NCBI GenBank assembly: GCA_963281255.1
Contig: OY725503.1
Location: 3,906,001-3,970,000 of the forward strand
Direction of reading: 5' to 3'
DNA: 64,000 nt
DNA from: Aphrocallistes beatrix
Lineage: Eukaryota > Porifera > Hexactinellida > Sceptrulophora > Aphrocallistidae
Each line of letters opens with the position of its first letter. Position 1 is the stretch's first letter. Under the pieces are notes generated by a model. The model was not told where the DNA came from. It ran no database searches and saw only the letters and a program-made list of their open reading frames with translations. Positions 43,562-55,238 of the stretch are shown piece by piece. Position numbers and translations under genes: made by a program.

Positions 43562-45231
43562 ATGGCCACACATCGTCGTGTCTTCGTGCTCGGAGTGGGA
43601 ATGACCAAATTCGAGAAGCCAGGTCGCAGGGACAACTTCGACTATCCAGACATGGCCCTGGAAGCGGCACAGAAGGCGCTAGCGGACGCCAAACTCTCCT
43701 ACAAAGACATCCAACAGGTCTGCTGTGGGTACACGAGCGGAGATACCACATGCGGACAGAGGGCCGTGTATCAGCTAGGCATGACAGGCGTACCGGTGTA
43801 TAATGTCAACAACGCGTGCTCTACCGGTAGTACTGCCCTCCTGCTGTCGCGGTACCTGATACAAGGGGGCGTGGCAGACTGTGTAATGGCGCTAGGGTTT
43901 GATAAGATGAGCAGAGGGCCACTGAAACCCTTACACACGGACAGGACTAATCCCATGGACAAGCATGTGATGGCGATGGCGGCTAAGAGGGAGTTGGGGA
44001 ATGGGCCTATCACAGCTCAGATGTTTGGTAACGCCGGTAAGGTTATATTAACTTAAGCAGATTATTGCCTGCATCGTATCTAATTGGTTATTGTATAGGG
44101 CGAGAGCACATGGAGAAATACGGGACTAAAGTTGACCACTTCGCTAAAATCGCGTACAAGAACCACAAACACTCAGTCAACAATCCAAACGCTCAGTTCC
44201 GGAAAGAGTACACCCTGGAAGAGGTGAAATCAAGCCAGACTATCCACGATCCCCTCACCAAGCTCCAGTGCTGCCCCACGAGCGACGGCGCTGGCTGTGC
44301 TATAGTCTGCTCGCTGGACTTCCTGAACAAAACCGGGCTGCATGCTCAGGCCGTTGAGATCTTAGCGATGGAGATGCGAACGGACTTCCCTTCCACTTTC
44401 TATGAATCTTCCGACATGAAGCTGGTCGGATACGATCTGACTAAAAACGCAGCAGAGAGCGTTTTCAGTCAGACAGGCATGACGCCGAATGACGTAGACG
44501 TGATAGAACTGCACGATTGCTTCTCTGCAAACGAACTCATCACCTACGAAGCACTGGGCCTGTGTCCCCCTGGGAAGGCTGGCGAGCTGATCGACCGCGG
44601 GGACAACACGTACGGTGGGAAGTGGGTCATCAATCCTAGCGGGGGTTTGATAAGCAAAGGTCACCCGCTTGGTGCGACAGGATTGGCACAGTGCACTGAG
44701 CTGTGCTGGCAGTTGAGAGGGGAAGCGGGCTTGAGACAGGTTAAAGGAGCTAGAATAGCGCTGCAGCACAACCTAGGCCTTGGCGGCGCTGTGGTGATTA
44801 CCATGTATAGGCTGGGATTTCCTGAATTGAAATATGACGGCAAAAAACCGTATGCACTCTCTCATCACCCGACGAGTGCGAAGAAAATGAAAGCAGATAT
44901 GTTTTTTGAGCTGATTGGAGAGTCGATTAAGTCGGGGGGAGAAGAACTCGTGAAAAAGGTGAACGGGAGCTATCTGTTCAAGATCACTGGACCCGGAGGG
45001 ATCACAAAAAAGTGGCTTGTGGACCTGAAGAAGGGGAAGGGGTCTCTAAAAGAAGGAGATGGGAAGGCCGACTGCACGATTGTGATGAGTGACAATGACT
45101 TCGCTGATATGGTGAGCGGGAAACTGAACGGACAGAAAGCGTTCTTCCAAGGAAAACTAAAGATCTCAGGAAACATGGCTCTTGCAATGAAACTCCAGTC
45201 GATCATGCCAGCAGGGCAGTCGAAGCTATAA
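43562..45231 (+). CDS. SCP2: SCPx: peroxisomal 3-ketoacyl-CoA thiolase fused to sterol carrier protein 2
   Basis: Cleaves branched-chain 3-ketoacyl-CoAs in peroxisomal beta-oxidation and carries lipids through its SCP2 domain. Two exons, 43562-44036 and 44099-45231, join in frame to 535 residues (human is 547). The thiolase part has the nucleophile region [25 protein letters not shown] and the [17 protein letters not shown] loop. The SCP2 domain starts around residue 415 and ends with [15 protein letters not shown]. The C-terminus is QSKL, a classical peroxisomal targeting signal. MATHRR at 43562 is the best start; the frame stays open 27 codons upstream. Confidence 0.96.
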
Positions 45232-45721
45232 ATCTCCTTCGGACTGTGCTTATGTGTGGGCTTAGACTTACCTTTTAATCTTAACTTTGTGTGTCTCGTG
45301 TGTGGAGCGTGCCTGACTTGATGTCGTTTCTTGTCCGAAAACTCTCGCCCTAGAAATATATTTTCGTAATATTATTGTGTTGTTATGTAGCTTTAGTAAT
45401 TTGGGATAGATTTGATGTGTAATTGGGGAGAACCACATTTGAACAAAATAGCTTGGGAATTTTCACACCTTAGAAAATAGCAATTAAACGAAATTAATTA
45501 AATAAATAATGTTAGGTTGAATTATGGTAGCAATTCGAACCTCGTTTCTGCGTATGTGGCCTCTTTATTCTGTAATCTTTCTTGGAAACTTTGCGTGTTC
45601 AGAGTAGACAAAAGTTGCTCTGTACGGCTATCAATTCGGTTGTTGTCGTCAGATAAATTTCGCTTTAATATTTTAATCTAAAGAATGGTCCGAATCATTT
45701 AAGTTCAAAATGGATCTGGAG
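45232..45721. other. Convergent 3' flanks, SCPx and eIF3j-like gene
   Basis: About 490 bp between two stop codons. AT-rich, no recognised feature. Confidence 0.55.
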
Positions 45722-46073
45722 CTACAGATGTGTATGTGTGTAAGGAATCAACACCTTTGGTATATTTTCCTCTGTTGGAGACTTTAAAGGTTCTGATAAG
45801 GGTTGAATTGAGTGCGGAGAACTGATTTGTTTATGCTTTAATTTCTTTTGTTTCCTGAAAAATAAGAATAAATGAAATAAAAATTTTGAATAATCTCAAA
45901 ATACGTACAGTATTACTTTCTTTCTTTCTCTTTATACCGCTCTTCGCGCTCAGTCATTTTCTTCTCAAAATCCTAAGGGAAATCTATTAAATTTTAGAAG
46001 TCGAAATAATAATTCCTATCCTTACATCATCATCTCCGTCTTCCCAATTATCCAATACGTCTTTTTCTTCCAT
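45722..46073 (-). CDS. Small charged protein resembling the eIF3j N-terminus
   Basis: Three short exons, 46026-46073, 45917-45972 and 45722-45854, join in frame to 78 residues with good GT-AG sites. The N-terminus MEEKDVLDNWEDGDDD is acidic and resembles the DNW-DDD block at the start of eIF3j. A Lys/Glu-rich helix follows (EKKMTEREERYKEKERKK). The rest of eIF3j is not present, so this is either a separate small gene, a truncated relative, or a gene with further exons I cannot place. It diverges from POP5, about 380 bp away. Confidence 0.55.
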
Positions 46074-46453
46074 ACAAAAGTACTAATTTGAAGGTGACAA
46101 GATAAAATAGACATATTAGACATGTTCCATGATCTCTATAAAGTTGGAATTACTTATGCTACGTAACAATCTATAACATGTCATAGTTTAAAGCTATATA
46201 TCTCTTCTTTCTCAGTTGAACCATTCAGTGCAATCGAATGACCACAGGCAGAACTATGGACTAAAGGACATGGCTTCATTATTAATATAGTTATAATCCT
46301 AGTTGACATTGTCTCCGTGAAATTCTTGCATAGGACACTGGACAATAGTTTTCGTTTAATCTATTCATAGTTTGAATAGATTAAGTAAATTGGGTGCAAA
46401 TTCTTTTAACAGTCTTTGAATTTATTTCTTCATAGATTACTTTACTAGACTAA
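46074..46453. promoter_or_regulatory. Divergent promoter region, eIF3j-like gene and POP5
   Basis: 380 bp between two head-to-head start codons. No defined motif was recognised, but both promoters must lie here. Confidence 0.5.
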
Positions 46454-46918
46454 ATGGTGAAAGGCAAGAACAGATACTTTTTGGTTGAGATCCATTGCCA
46501 AGGTTCTCTGACTAATCTCACACCACAAGCATTACGGAGAGAAATCCTCAATTCTGTCGAGGAAAACTTTGGCATATTCGGCTATGCGTGTGTGACGTGC
46601 TCACTCAATGTAAAATACCTTAATATAAACACCAACACCACGATTATTCGTGTGACTCATAAATATTTTCAGATGTTTCAGCACAGTATCACGCTGTTAA
46701 GAGCGATAGATGGGAAATCCTGCATGCTCCGAACTCTACATATTGGCGGCACGATAAAATCTTGTCAGAAACGGCTGATCGAGTATGATAAGAAATATTT
46801 ATTGTTTGTTTACAAGAGACTACCGAATAATTATGAGAAGAAAAAGTTGGTAAAGAAATTCCTTAAACTACACAAAATAGACGAGAAGGACGAAGATGAA
46901 GGAACTCTAATTAGTTAG
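46454..46918 (+). CDS. POP5: Ribonuclease P/MRP protein subunit POP5
   Basis: Protein subunit of the RNase P and MRP ribozymes, which trim tRNA 5' ends and process rRNA precursors. Intronless, 154 residues (human is 163). It starts MVKGKNRYFLVEI and has the family pattern of a GDYG-like turn (FGIFGYACVTCSLNVKYLN), TTIIRVTHKYFQMFQHSITL and TLHIGGTIKSCQKRLIEYDK. The C-terminus is acidic. Start ATG at 46454. Confidence 0.93.
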   Translation: MVKGKNRYFLVEIHCQGSLTNLTPQALRREILNSVEENFGIFGYACVTCSLNVKYLNINTNTTIIRVTHKYFQMFQHSITLLRAIDGKSCMLRTLHIGGTIKSCQKRLIEYDKKYLLFVYKRLPNNYEKKKLVKKFLKLHKIDEKDEDEGTLIS

Positions 46919-47556
46919 ATTTTAGATTTAATTTAAATGTATATTAGTGGATTCTTATTACTAATAATTATTTAATAGTTTGTTCCAATCGATTTTATTA
47001 AGTCGGGTAATGTATTAAAGAAATGCAGTGAAAAGAGGAGTCTATACTTGAGGCGAATGGAAGAATGTGGAAAGACGAACTAGAAAACAGGATACAATTC
47101 TATATTTAACTTTTCATTCGAAAATCTAGCTCAAGACCTTCTTAATCCCGGAGATACAGTTGACTGCTTAATTGGGACACCGATTAATCTGGAAAACCGC
47201 TTATTAATGGGGGACAAATCTCCAGGAACGGAATAGTTCTTATACATAAAGAATAGATAATACTAAATGTCATCGGTTAATTGGGAACTCCGCTTAATCG
47301 GGACAGAATATCGAGTCCTCATGTGTGAAGTGGAGTCGACTGTATCTAGTATTCTAATAGTTGAATTGAACACTTTGCACAAACAATGTAATAATTTCAA
47401 TTAGGATTAATACAACTCTTATACAATAATAATTAACACATAGAAAGTACACACAATTAACCTAAGTATTCTATGAGGCAACAGTCAACAAGATGTGGTC
47501 AATGTACACTAGCCCATTCTGTGTATTATAAAACAGTAAAATAAAGAATTGTGGAA
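46919..47556. other. Intergenic region with Tigger-like MITE
   Basis: Between convergent stops of POP5 and CK1 gamma. The element at 47157-47342 is listed separately; the rest is AT-rich without features. Confidence 0.6.
47157..47342. mobile_element. Pogo/Tigger-like MITE
   Basis: A 186-bp element with ends CAGTTGACTGCTTAATTGGGAC and the complement of GAAGTGGAGTCGACTG, flanked by TA on both sides (47155-47156 and 47343-47344). Several internal copies of CGCTTAATCGGGAC-type motifs are present. TA duplication and end sequence fit Tc1/mariner, pogo branch. It has no transposase and is related to the fragment at 25385-25521. Confidence 0.85.
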
Positions 47557-48972
47557 TCATTTTGAGCTCTTCTTAAATGCGAAACAACCACAACATTTCA
47601 TGGATGTTTCCGGTGCTCTTGGCTTGATCTGTGTACGAGGGGAGAGAATACGGATTGGAGAAGTTGGATTGAGGTTGTCAACATCTGGAGTAGGCACTGT
47701 CCTTGAAATCTGTCTCTCGTAGGATTGGGAAGGACTGACGTATTGTAGGCTGACCTCAGGGTCAAAGGGTGGTGAGGACGTGTTTTCGCGCGGTTCATAT
47801 TTCGCAGGGGCGCCTGGTGCTGGAGGATAGAGTGGAATTGTGGCGAGGAGTTGACCGATGGGCGTGAGCGTCTCTTTGCCATTCCAATCAAATATACTGT
47901 CTTTTTTCCATCGCTTCTTCTCAAACAGATTGTTGAAAAGCCCTCGCATATAAACATAGTCTGGATCTGCATAGAAATCTAGCTTCCGTACATATTCGAG
48001 ATATCTTGAGAACTCTTCGGGAAATCCTTGACAGAGAACTTCAATTGGTGTTGTTTTCTTCTTTTCTCCGATTTTCTGATATCTCTCCTTCAAAGTGGTC
48101 GCCCGTAGGCCCTGCCATGGTAGACTCCCTCTCAGGAAATACATGAACATATGTCCCAACGCTTCGAGGTCATCTCTCCGACTTTGCTCTTTTCCCATAT
48201 GCGTATTGATACTCATATACCTCGCGGTACCTGTAAGGTTTTTATGTTCTCGGTAGGGAATGTGTTTTCCCGTAGTGTCACGAAATTCTTTCGCCAGGCC
48301 CAGATCAATTAGATTTAATACATTCATCTTTGCACCTCCTGGACGACCAATCAGGAAATTCTCAGGTTTAATGTCACGGAATATCAATCTACAACTGTGT
48401 ACATATTCGATTCTATTTAAAAGTTGTAATGCAATCATTGCTACAGTTTTACATGTGAATCTTCTATTACAGATTTCAAACAGGTCTTCTAAAGAGGGGC
48501 CGAGCAGTTCAATGAATAAGGCATTGTACTGCCCGAAAGGACAGAAGTAATGCACCTTTGGAATCCCCTCGTGATTTCCTAGCAATCTGTAGAATTTGTA
48601 TTCGAGGTGAAGCTGTGGGGCTCTAGCCTGCATTCGCTCCAATTTGATAGCAACATGCTCGCCTGTGTGAAGATTTTTCCCGAGGCGAATCTCCCCAAAA
48701 TTCCCAGAGCCGATTTTTCGGCTCAAGCGGAAGCTACAGTTGGCGCCATTTTCCAGAATAACTGGCGCCCGAGATGAGGAAGTAGAATTTGAGGATGGAG
48801 GCCCTGGAGGGGGTTTTGCGGTTTGTTGAGCCTGTGGAAAGAATTGGTTGATCATGCTGTTACTAGGTGGTAGGTCCCTCGAGATTTTCGGTACAATTAA
48901 GTGAGCGTGTGCTATTCTGGTGGAATCACTCGACGCTTGTGAAATTTTGGGAAGTTGACAATACTCAGTCAT
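47557..48972 (-). CDS. CSNK1G: Casein kinase I gamma
   Basis: Membrane-anchored Ser/Thr kinase of Wnt/LRP and trafficking pathways. Intronless, 471 residues, ATG at 48972. After a variable Pro/Ser N-terminus, the kinase domain (about 80-360) has [17 protein letters not shown], the catalytic [25 protein letters not shown] (CK1-type DLG) and the [18 protein letters not shown] segment. The C-terminus ends [12 protein letters not shown], the Cys cluster that is palmitoylated in the gamma class. Length is within the normal range. The gene lies 343 bp downstream of CHTF18 on the same strand. Confidence 0.96.
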   Translation of the reverse strand: MTEYCQLPKISQASSDSTRIAHAHLIVPKISRDLPPSNSMINQFFPQAQQTAKPPPGPPSSNSTSSSRAPVILENGANCSFRLSRKIGSGNFGEIRLGKNLHTGEHVAIKLERMQARAPQLHLEYKFYRLLGNHEGIPKVHYFCPFGQYNALFIELLGPSLEDLFEICNRRFTCKTVAMIALQLLNRIEYVHSCRLIFRDIKPENFLIGRPGGAKMNVLNLIDLGLAKEFRDTTGKHIPYREHKNLTGTARYMSINTHMGKEQSRRDDLEALGHMFMYFLRGSLPWQGLRATTLKERYQKIGEKKKTTPIEVLCQGFPEEFSRYLEYVRKLDFYADPDYVYMRGLFNNLFEKKRWKKDSIFDWNGKETLTPIGQLLATIPLYPPAPGAPAKYEPRENTSSPPFDPEVSLQYVSPSQSYERQISRTVPTPDVDNLNPTSPIRILSPRTQIKPRAPETSMKCCGCFAFKKSSK

Positions 48973-49315
48973 CCTAGCTTCAAAGAAATAATAAAAATAA
49001 TAAAATTAAATAGATGGAGAACAAATTCAATGAAAATTACTGTTTTCTGGACGAAGTGTTTCGATTCTTAGAGATAAATAGCCATCTACATAGATAGGTA
49101 AGTTGATACTAAATTTGGAGTATCTTAGCAACTCTTGATAAACATATCATCAGAATCTAGCACGATAGTAATAATAAAAATATTTCGATCAACTTATTAA
49201 CTTCACCTTAGGTAGACAGTCTAATGCCCTAACGAATCGACCAGTTAATCATAAAAGCATAAAATCAATGAAGTAATCGAAATTAACAACTTCGTCCTAA
49301 GGCAATTCACATGCG
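48973..49315. other. Region between CHTF18 stop and CK1 gamma start
   Basis: 343 bp of AT-rich DNA that must contain the CK1 gamma promoter. No motif was recognised. Confidence 0.5.
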
Positions 49316-51799
49316 TCACATAAAATCTCTCATCTTGACTTGCCTCCGAATAGCATCAGTCACTCCTTCATTGAACTTGAACCTGATGTAGAACTTGGAA
49401 TACTTTCTCTGCACTGCGTTTTGGGTTCTATCAGTTAGAAGGGAGGGATCGATTGTGCGGCCGAAAAAATCTTTTGCAACATACACCTCCTCGGTTATGC
49501 TAGCATTTGGATGTGATTTGTGTAAGTTCGTTGCAGACACAATATGACTTGTTTTCTTAGCACTCTTAGTTTCTTTCTTTTCACTCTTTTCAACAATCAT
49601 CTCACTCCCTTGTCGTTTCAGTATATGCTCAGCCCTCACCATTTTTTCCACATCAATTTCCCTACCTATCAGCTGTTTAGCCCCGTATGTAAGATATACA
49701 CGAGAAGTTATCCCATGGAACTGTACCAAATCTTCAACAGGAGGCTCAAATATATACTGATACTGTCCATTCGCCCCCATCTCCTGTTTGTATGTAAGGT
49801 TGTAGCATATCATCGTGTCTACGAGCTCCGATAGCTGTTGTTTCTCGCGGGAAGAGTAGAGCTGTGTGTTTATAGGGCGCATTGTCGGGGATATTATTGT
49901 CAAGAGGTAAGGCAGAATATCCAAGTTGAGTATATTCGGTACTAAGAATGTACGCGTGTATGGGTGCGTGCCCTCTATTAGAGAGAGGATTGTTTGTGAA
50001 TTTTTAATGACAATTTGCCGATTTTCAGAGTGCTTTTGTGGGAATGTGAGGTATGGAAGCTTGGGTGATGAGTAGAGCAAATGGAAAAGCACTGAAATAT
50101 AGGGAAAATAGGCCATTAGCGAATACATCTGTCTTGTTTGAATGAACTCGTTTAACAGGTCGTAGAAACCTATCCACTCCAAGGCTTCCATTGCTGATTC
50201 AAGATAGGAGTCGTGTACCTTCTGTCTCAAAAAGTTCTCGTATATGCCTATGGTTGATTTTTCATATTCCCCAGTCATACTAGCGGTAGAACGAACCTTG
50301 TCAAATCTGCAATTACCTCCCCGATTTGTACTTTTAAGGTTGTTCGCGTCCTGTCGACGTTTTCTCGACACGGGTAAATGAAAAACTTCTTTCCACAAAT
50401 CGAAAAGTGTCTTATGCGAATCCTTACGGTCTCCTATTTTAGAAGAAACGAGTTCGATTGTAATTTCTTGTGACAAATGTGCCATGAATTGCAGAGAATT
50501 CAGGCAAGAACGTATATCATTATCGCTTTTCTCGCACAACATCATAAGTGCGCTTACGTGTGAAACAAGCTTCTCTTCACTGCAAATCTTCCCCAGTCTA
50601 CTGGAGAGTTTCGCTGTTACAGTCTGCGGGAAATGCAGCACTAAAGCAGTCGATCTTAACTGCCTGAGAGCTTTAGCAAAGACGTCATTACAGATACAGA
50701 TAATCGGGCGTGAGAGCTTCTGAACTGTCTTATTCGATCTGCCCTTTCCATTTACTAAGTTGACAAGCACTGTCACAGAGTTGGATGGAGCTCCATCAAT
50801 TTCATCGAGTATAAGGCATTGCGGTCTGTGTTTCCTGGTAAGGCTGGACAGAGATTGAGTTGTAGCTTCGATTCGCGATGCAAACACCTCTGGACTACGG
50901 TCATCTGATGCGTTCACTTCGACTATGTCATAGCCTGCCTGTTGGGCGATCACGTGTGCAAGTGTTGTCTTGCCTAACCCCGGAGCACCACAGAGGAGAG
51001 CTATCTTAAACCTAGGCCGCATTGCCTCGTCTAGTGTGAATTCTTCATTCGATTCATTTTGATGATATTTACTTGCAAAGTTATTATTCTTGTTTGTTTC
51101 CCGTTTAGAAGTGTCAGGTTTCGTAGCGTATTTAGGTGCATCAACCCCAAATACGATTGGATCCCAAAGTTTGAGCCATTTCAACAGCTTGCGATTTACT
51201 CCATCATCGCTCAACAATTCAGTGTATAATTTCGGGGAATACTTATCGACCCAAAGCTTAGTTTTAAGCGAACTGTTTGCCTCATGGTCTAAAAATGATG
51301 GTTCATCTGAAAGTGTCAATTTTCGTGAAATGCTCTCATTAATCCCAGCATTAGCATCATCTTCATGAATAGCTCTCTCTATCTTCCTACGATGGAGCTG
51401 TTCATATGCTTCGTCATAAACTTCTCTAAAAGCACGATCTAACAATCCTTTTTTTCTGAACAAGTTTTGTGTGTTGACCATGGACTCCGGGCTATATAGC
51501 CGAAGGTAGAACCGTTCTCCCGTTTCAGTGTCTGTCACTGTCATGTGGTCTCCTACAGGACAACGCCTGAGCACTTTGGTATTCTTAGCTTTATTCACCA
51601 TTGCCTCGGTATCCCAACTGAGACTGAAGTTACTCTCTGTCTCAAATTCATCTTCAGGGAGTGTGTACTTCTCTTCTCTGATGTCTGCTTTTTTCGCACT
51701 TTCATCTCCGAAGGGCAGATCCAGACTGTAAGGGTCTGCAGCAGGGAATGCAGGTTTAATTTCATCACCGAATGGAAGGCTTACAGGCTCCCCAAACAT
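49316..51799 (-). CDS. CHTF18: Chromosome transmission fidelity protein 18 (alternative clamp-loader large subunit)
   Basis: Large subunit of the Ctf18-RFC complex that loads PCNA at forks and supports sister cohesion. Intronless, 827 residues from the ATG at 51799; six codons of open frame upstream begin with TTG (human is 975). RFC box WVDKYSPKLYTELLSDDGVN, Walker A GAPGLGKTTLA, Walker B LILDEIDGAP and VNASDDRSPEVF are intact. The C-terminus FKFNEGVTDAIRRQVKMRDF matches the tail that binds Dcc1-Ctf8. A small acidic repeat, LPFGDE, occurs twice near the N-terminus. Confidence 0.95.
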   Translation of the reverse strand: MFGEPVSLPFGDEIKPAFPAADPYSLDLPFGDESAKKADIREEKYTLPEDEFETESNFSLSWDTEAMVNKAKNTKVLRRCPVGDHMTVTDTETGERFYLRLYSPESMVNTQNLFRKKGLLDRAFREVYDEAYEQLHRRKIERAIHEDDANAGINESISRKLTLSDEPSFLDHEANSSLKTKLWVDKYSPKLYTELLSDDGVNRKLLKWLKLWDPIVFGVDAPKYATKPDTSKRETNKNNNFASKYHQNESNEEFTLDEAMRPRFKIALLCGAPGLGKTTLAHVIAQQAGYDIVEVNASDDRSPEVFASRIEATTQSLSSLTRKHRPQCLILDEIDGAPSNSVTVLVNLVNGKGRSNKTVQKLSRPIICICNDVFAKALRQLRSTALVLHFPQTVTAKLSSRLGKICSEEKLVSHVSALMMLCEKSDNDIRSCLNSLQFMAHLSQEITIELVSSKIGDRKDSHKTLFDLWKEVFHLPVSRKRRQDANNLKSTNRGGNCRFDKVRSTASMTGEYEKSTIGIYENFLRQKVHDSYLESAMEALEWIGFYDLLNEFIQTRQMYSLMAYFPYISVLFHLLYSSPKLPYLTFPQKHSENRQIVIKNSQTILSLIEGTHPYTRTFLVPNILNLDILPYLLTIISPTMRPINTQLYSSREKQQLSELVDTMICYNLTYKQEMGANGQYQYIFEPPVEDLVQFHGITSRVYLTYGAKQLIGREIDVEKMVRAEHILKRQGSEMIVEKSEKKETKSAKKTSHIVSATNLHKSHPNASITEEVYVAKDFFGRTIDPSLLTDRTQNAVQRKYSKFYIRFKFNEGVTDAIRRQVKMRDFM

Positions 51800-53526
51800 C
51801 CTGGCTTGTAAATACAAACAACTAAACGAGTAACACGTTCATTAAAATTCTTTATAACACCTAGATCCAAGGGATAAATTAAAATATATTTTTAAAAATA
51901 TTATTCGCGACCCAAAGTCCTAAGCAAAATGTGATGAAAAGACAGGAAACTGGATACTAAGTTGCAGATAGTTAACTATGCTTTCACACTTAATTTAGAC
52001 AAATAATTTTGAAATATAATGCTAGGAAATTGCTATGCAAGCACAATAGTGATTGAAAACAATACCATTTGCAAATTGATTGCATTGTAAGCATTATCTC
52101 ATTTTGATAAAAACTTTTTGATTAACACTTCACTACAACAATAGAGACTCTGTCGGTAAAATGCATAAATTAGACTCAACACTGTAGGAGGCAAGATTAA
52201 TCGGCATATTTCGCTAAATATATTGATAAACCGAAGAAATGAAGGCAGGAAGAAGTAAGTTATTATCTAGGGAGACTATATATTATTAATCAAGTGTTAG
52301 GAAATTAAATTAATGCAAGGTTGCAGAAGAGATATCGCACAAACTCCAGCTATCTACACGACTTAATTAAGTCACAAATGATACATCTAATTTTAGGATT
52401 TAAACTAGTCATTCATAGAGTATGACGTCTTGCAAAACATGAATTGGTTCGTACCCCCAAAGTGTTTTATTATGAACTCATTTTTCCAAGAATCCTTTTA
52501 AATTTGCTGGTGCGAAAAGTATGAAGATAATACGAATTTAAGAGAAACATAAATTCCACAGATATAAGTATTGAGGATCTGCTGGTTCTACTAATTATTC
52601 AAATTGTGTTGTGATACTCGTAAGATAAACAGCGAGAATGAAATTAAAATTGAAGAGGAAAAGATATCGTTACACCTCAAGAAAATTTCATATTTCGTCA
52701 CTGGGTAGGTTCTGCATCAGTTATGACATAAATACCATGCAACCCCTAAATACTCTCATTAGAATTAAATATGTTTTTACTTCCGGTATGTTGGAATTTT
52801 TATTATATTATTTTGAATAAAAAATCCAATACGTAACAACCTATACATTTTCCAAACATTCAATCATTATAGGATAAATACCAATGTCCCACAAATCCAT
52901 AATAGCTTAGCTGTACAGCTGTACAAACTATTTTGTTTTTTTCTTCTTAACGTCATTAAAATGAGGTCGAAATTAACATAGAACCGTCTAGACAGACGAA
53001 GAGAAGAGTCTTTCATTAAGAATGAATAACAAACTATTCATCATAATCTCAAATTTTAATAGAACAAAAGGAGTTATAAATTGGGAAAAACAATATCATT
53101 CACACCATTCAAAAGGCCAATTAATTACTAATTACTAATTGAGCCAAATGACAGTAGATATTTGTTAATCAATCAATATACTCGCATATCTGGTCAATAT
53201 TAATGATATCATCGTAACTAGATATTGTGATAGAGCATAGATGGACTGTTGCTAGTATATAGGACCCAGCCTGAATGGTTAAACGAGAGTATATGTCTAA
53301 ATGTATATGATTTGTCACAGTATGCTATTACAAGGTTAGCCAACGTAACAATTACATCGTAACCCCTCTTCACATTAGGACTTTACACCTCACCACTGAT
53401 TGTTATGCATACACACAGTATCCTAGGCTTCAGTCATGAAAAATGGAATTCAAAAAATGTTATAAAACTTGAGATCATAAGCAATGGCAGTTATCCATTT
53501 CCTATAAATTACCAAATAATAATCGA
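51800..53526. other. Intergenic region between CHTF18 and nanos copy 2
   Basis: About 1.7 kb of very AT-rich DNA. Only short ORFs such as 52638-52820 (60 residues, basic, unrecognised) are seen, and none is supportable. It should contain promoters for the two divergent genes. Confidence 0.6.
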
Positions 53527-55238
53527 ATGAATTATAAAGTTAGTATCATGTCAACTTCAAATAACCAACTTTTTGGAAACTCATTCAATTTTAATGCATA
53601 CGGAAATACATGGAGATTATCAAGTATACCTTCTTTATTCAATCTATCGAATGTAGATATATTCTCAACAGGGAAGGATCAGTTTAGATCTGATAACCAT
53701 TTCGCTAACGAGGACAAATTGTATAGCCCCTTTAACGACTACTTCGGGCTAGCGAATATAATAAGAGGGAATGCAGGGCTAACAATTGGGGAAAAGGAAC
53801 AGGTGCACCCAACGCCAAGTAATGCACTGATGATGGAACAGAATCTGATGAAACTCAAGAATACATGGCACTCGAATGACTATATACATAACAATCTCAA
53901 GCAATCGTCAGAGCGAGAACATTATGGGTTCGAAAATAGCGTGGTGAGTAAATCTTCTTAATTATAGGCGCCCCGTGCAATAGGTGTAAAATATGTCAGT
54001 GTGAAATCCAATTAACTTATTTGGTCTATTCAATATTAAATTAGCATCAGAGCATCAAATTATTCTGCCTAGCGCTACAAGGAATCTTTATGAGCCAATT
54101 AATTATTCAAAATTAAGATTTCTAAAAGTAATTGCAAAATCTTAATTAAAAGTTCTAGTAATGTTTGTTTTTCGGAAAAAGCGAGAAACGCATCATTATC
54201 AGTCGTGGCGCTAGACAGAGATTAGTTAAACAAAATGGAACAAGAAAAATGGGACAAATCTTGAATTCATGCTTAATTCTAGCAAACAATGAAACCCAAC
54301 TATGGAGAAACACTCAGTAATGCGATTTGGAACAGTACTGACACGGACTCTTCTACACACACTTCTCCGCTCACACCCTCCCAAACTTTCAACTCATTCC
54401 CTCCCATTTCCTCTGGGATAGACAATGACCTGAGGATAGGAGCGGGCATACAACACCATATTGTAAGTATGCTGCATGCCGAAGCGAAACTTAAAGGACA
54501 TGCAAGAGCTCATATAGGTAGCATTGGTGATGAGGATTCTCTATCTGACGGTAGCAGTAATGGAATCGGGCCAGGAAGAGGCATTATGTCGACTGCTGTC
54601 TCGGCTGCTCTTGCGAATGTAGTTTCAAACATAAACGTAAGTGACTAATTTAAGTATTTTATATTACAAACACAGTTGAGTAAGAAATGTGCCAATGCAT
54701 TTCGAAATTAACAACCTGGAGTGTTGTGTATCACCTACCCTTATAACTGGATTATGCATATCAGAGTAGCGGGTAGAATTGCTATATATAAACACGCTGT
54801 ACTAGTTAAAATACTATTTTCGATTCGTGCGTTGCATTGTCAAATTATCGCAGTTATATCCGTGATTGTACTCAATTCGAATATCATTCTTGATGGCATC
54901 AAAGGTAGTGCTAGAAACTAAAATATGTCAATGACTAATTCGCTCCTACGATATTATCCATGCTCTATTCCTAGGGACCTGATGATAATAAATATCAGCG
55001 GCACAGACGAGTGAAGCTCTGCGTTTTTTGCCGAAATAACGGCAAACCGGAAGAGGACTATAAAGACCACATTCTCAAAGATTCTAACGGCAGAGTTGTG
55101 TGCCCCATTCTAAGAGCCTACGTTTGCCCAACATGCGGCGAGTCTGGTGACAACGCCCACACTCTGAAATACTGCCCCGCCACCCAGCCCACGATAATCT
55201 ACTCGCCAGGAATCCCTGACAACGGCATGAAGTGGTAG
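53527..55238 (+). CDS. nanos: Nanos RNA-binding protein, three exons (second copy)
   Basis: Translational repressor of the nanos family. Exons 53527-53943, 54283-54636 and 54975-55238 are all phase 0 and join to about 344 residues. The first two exons encode an Asn/Ser-rich, low-complexity region. The last exon holds both CCHC knuckles: CVFC at 55016-55027, then His and Cys, followed by [17 protein letters not shown]. The zinc-finger region is about 60% identical to the intronless copy at 6751-7275, and both proteins begin MNY and share a QPTI motif after the fingers. This copy ends GIPDNGMKW. Divergence outside the finger suggests an old duplication. Confidence 0.9.

Noticed and set aside
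45531..45560. GGTTCGAA-like B-box suggesting a tRNA
   Set aside because: No matching A-box or acceptor stem on either strand. No tRNA could be supported anywhere in the window.
52638..52820. 60-residue basic ORF upstream of nanos copy 2
   Set aside because: Very AT-rich, no family match, no splice or promoter context; likely chance.
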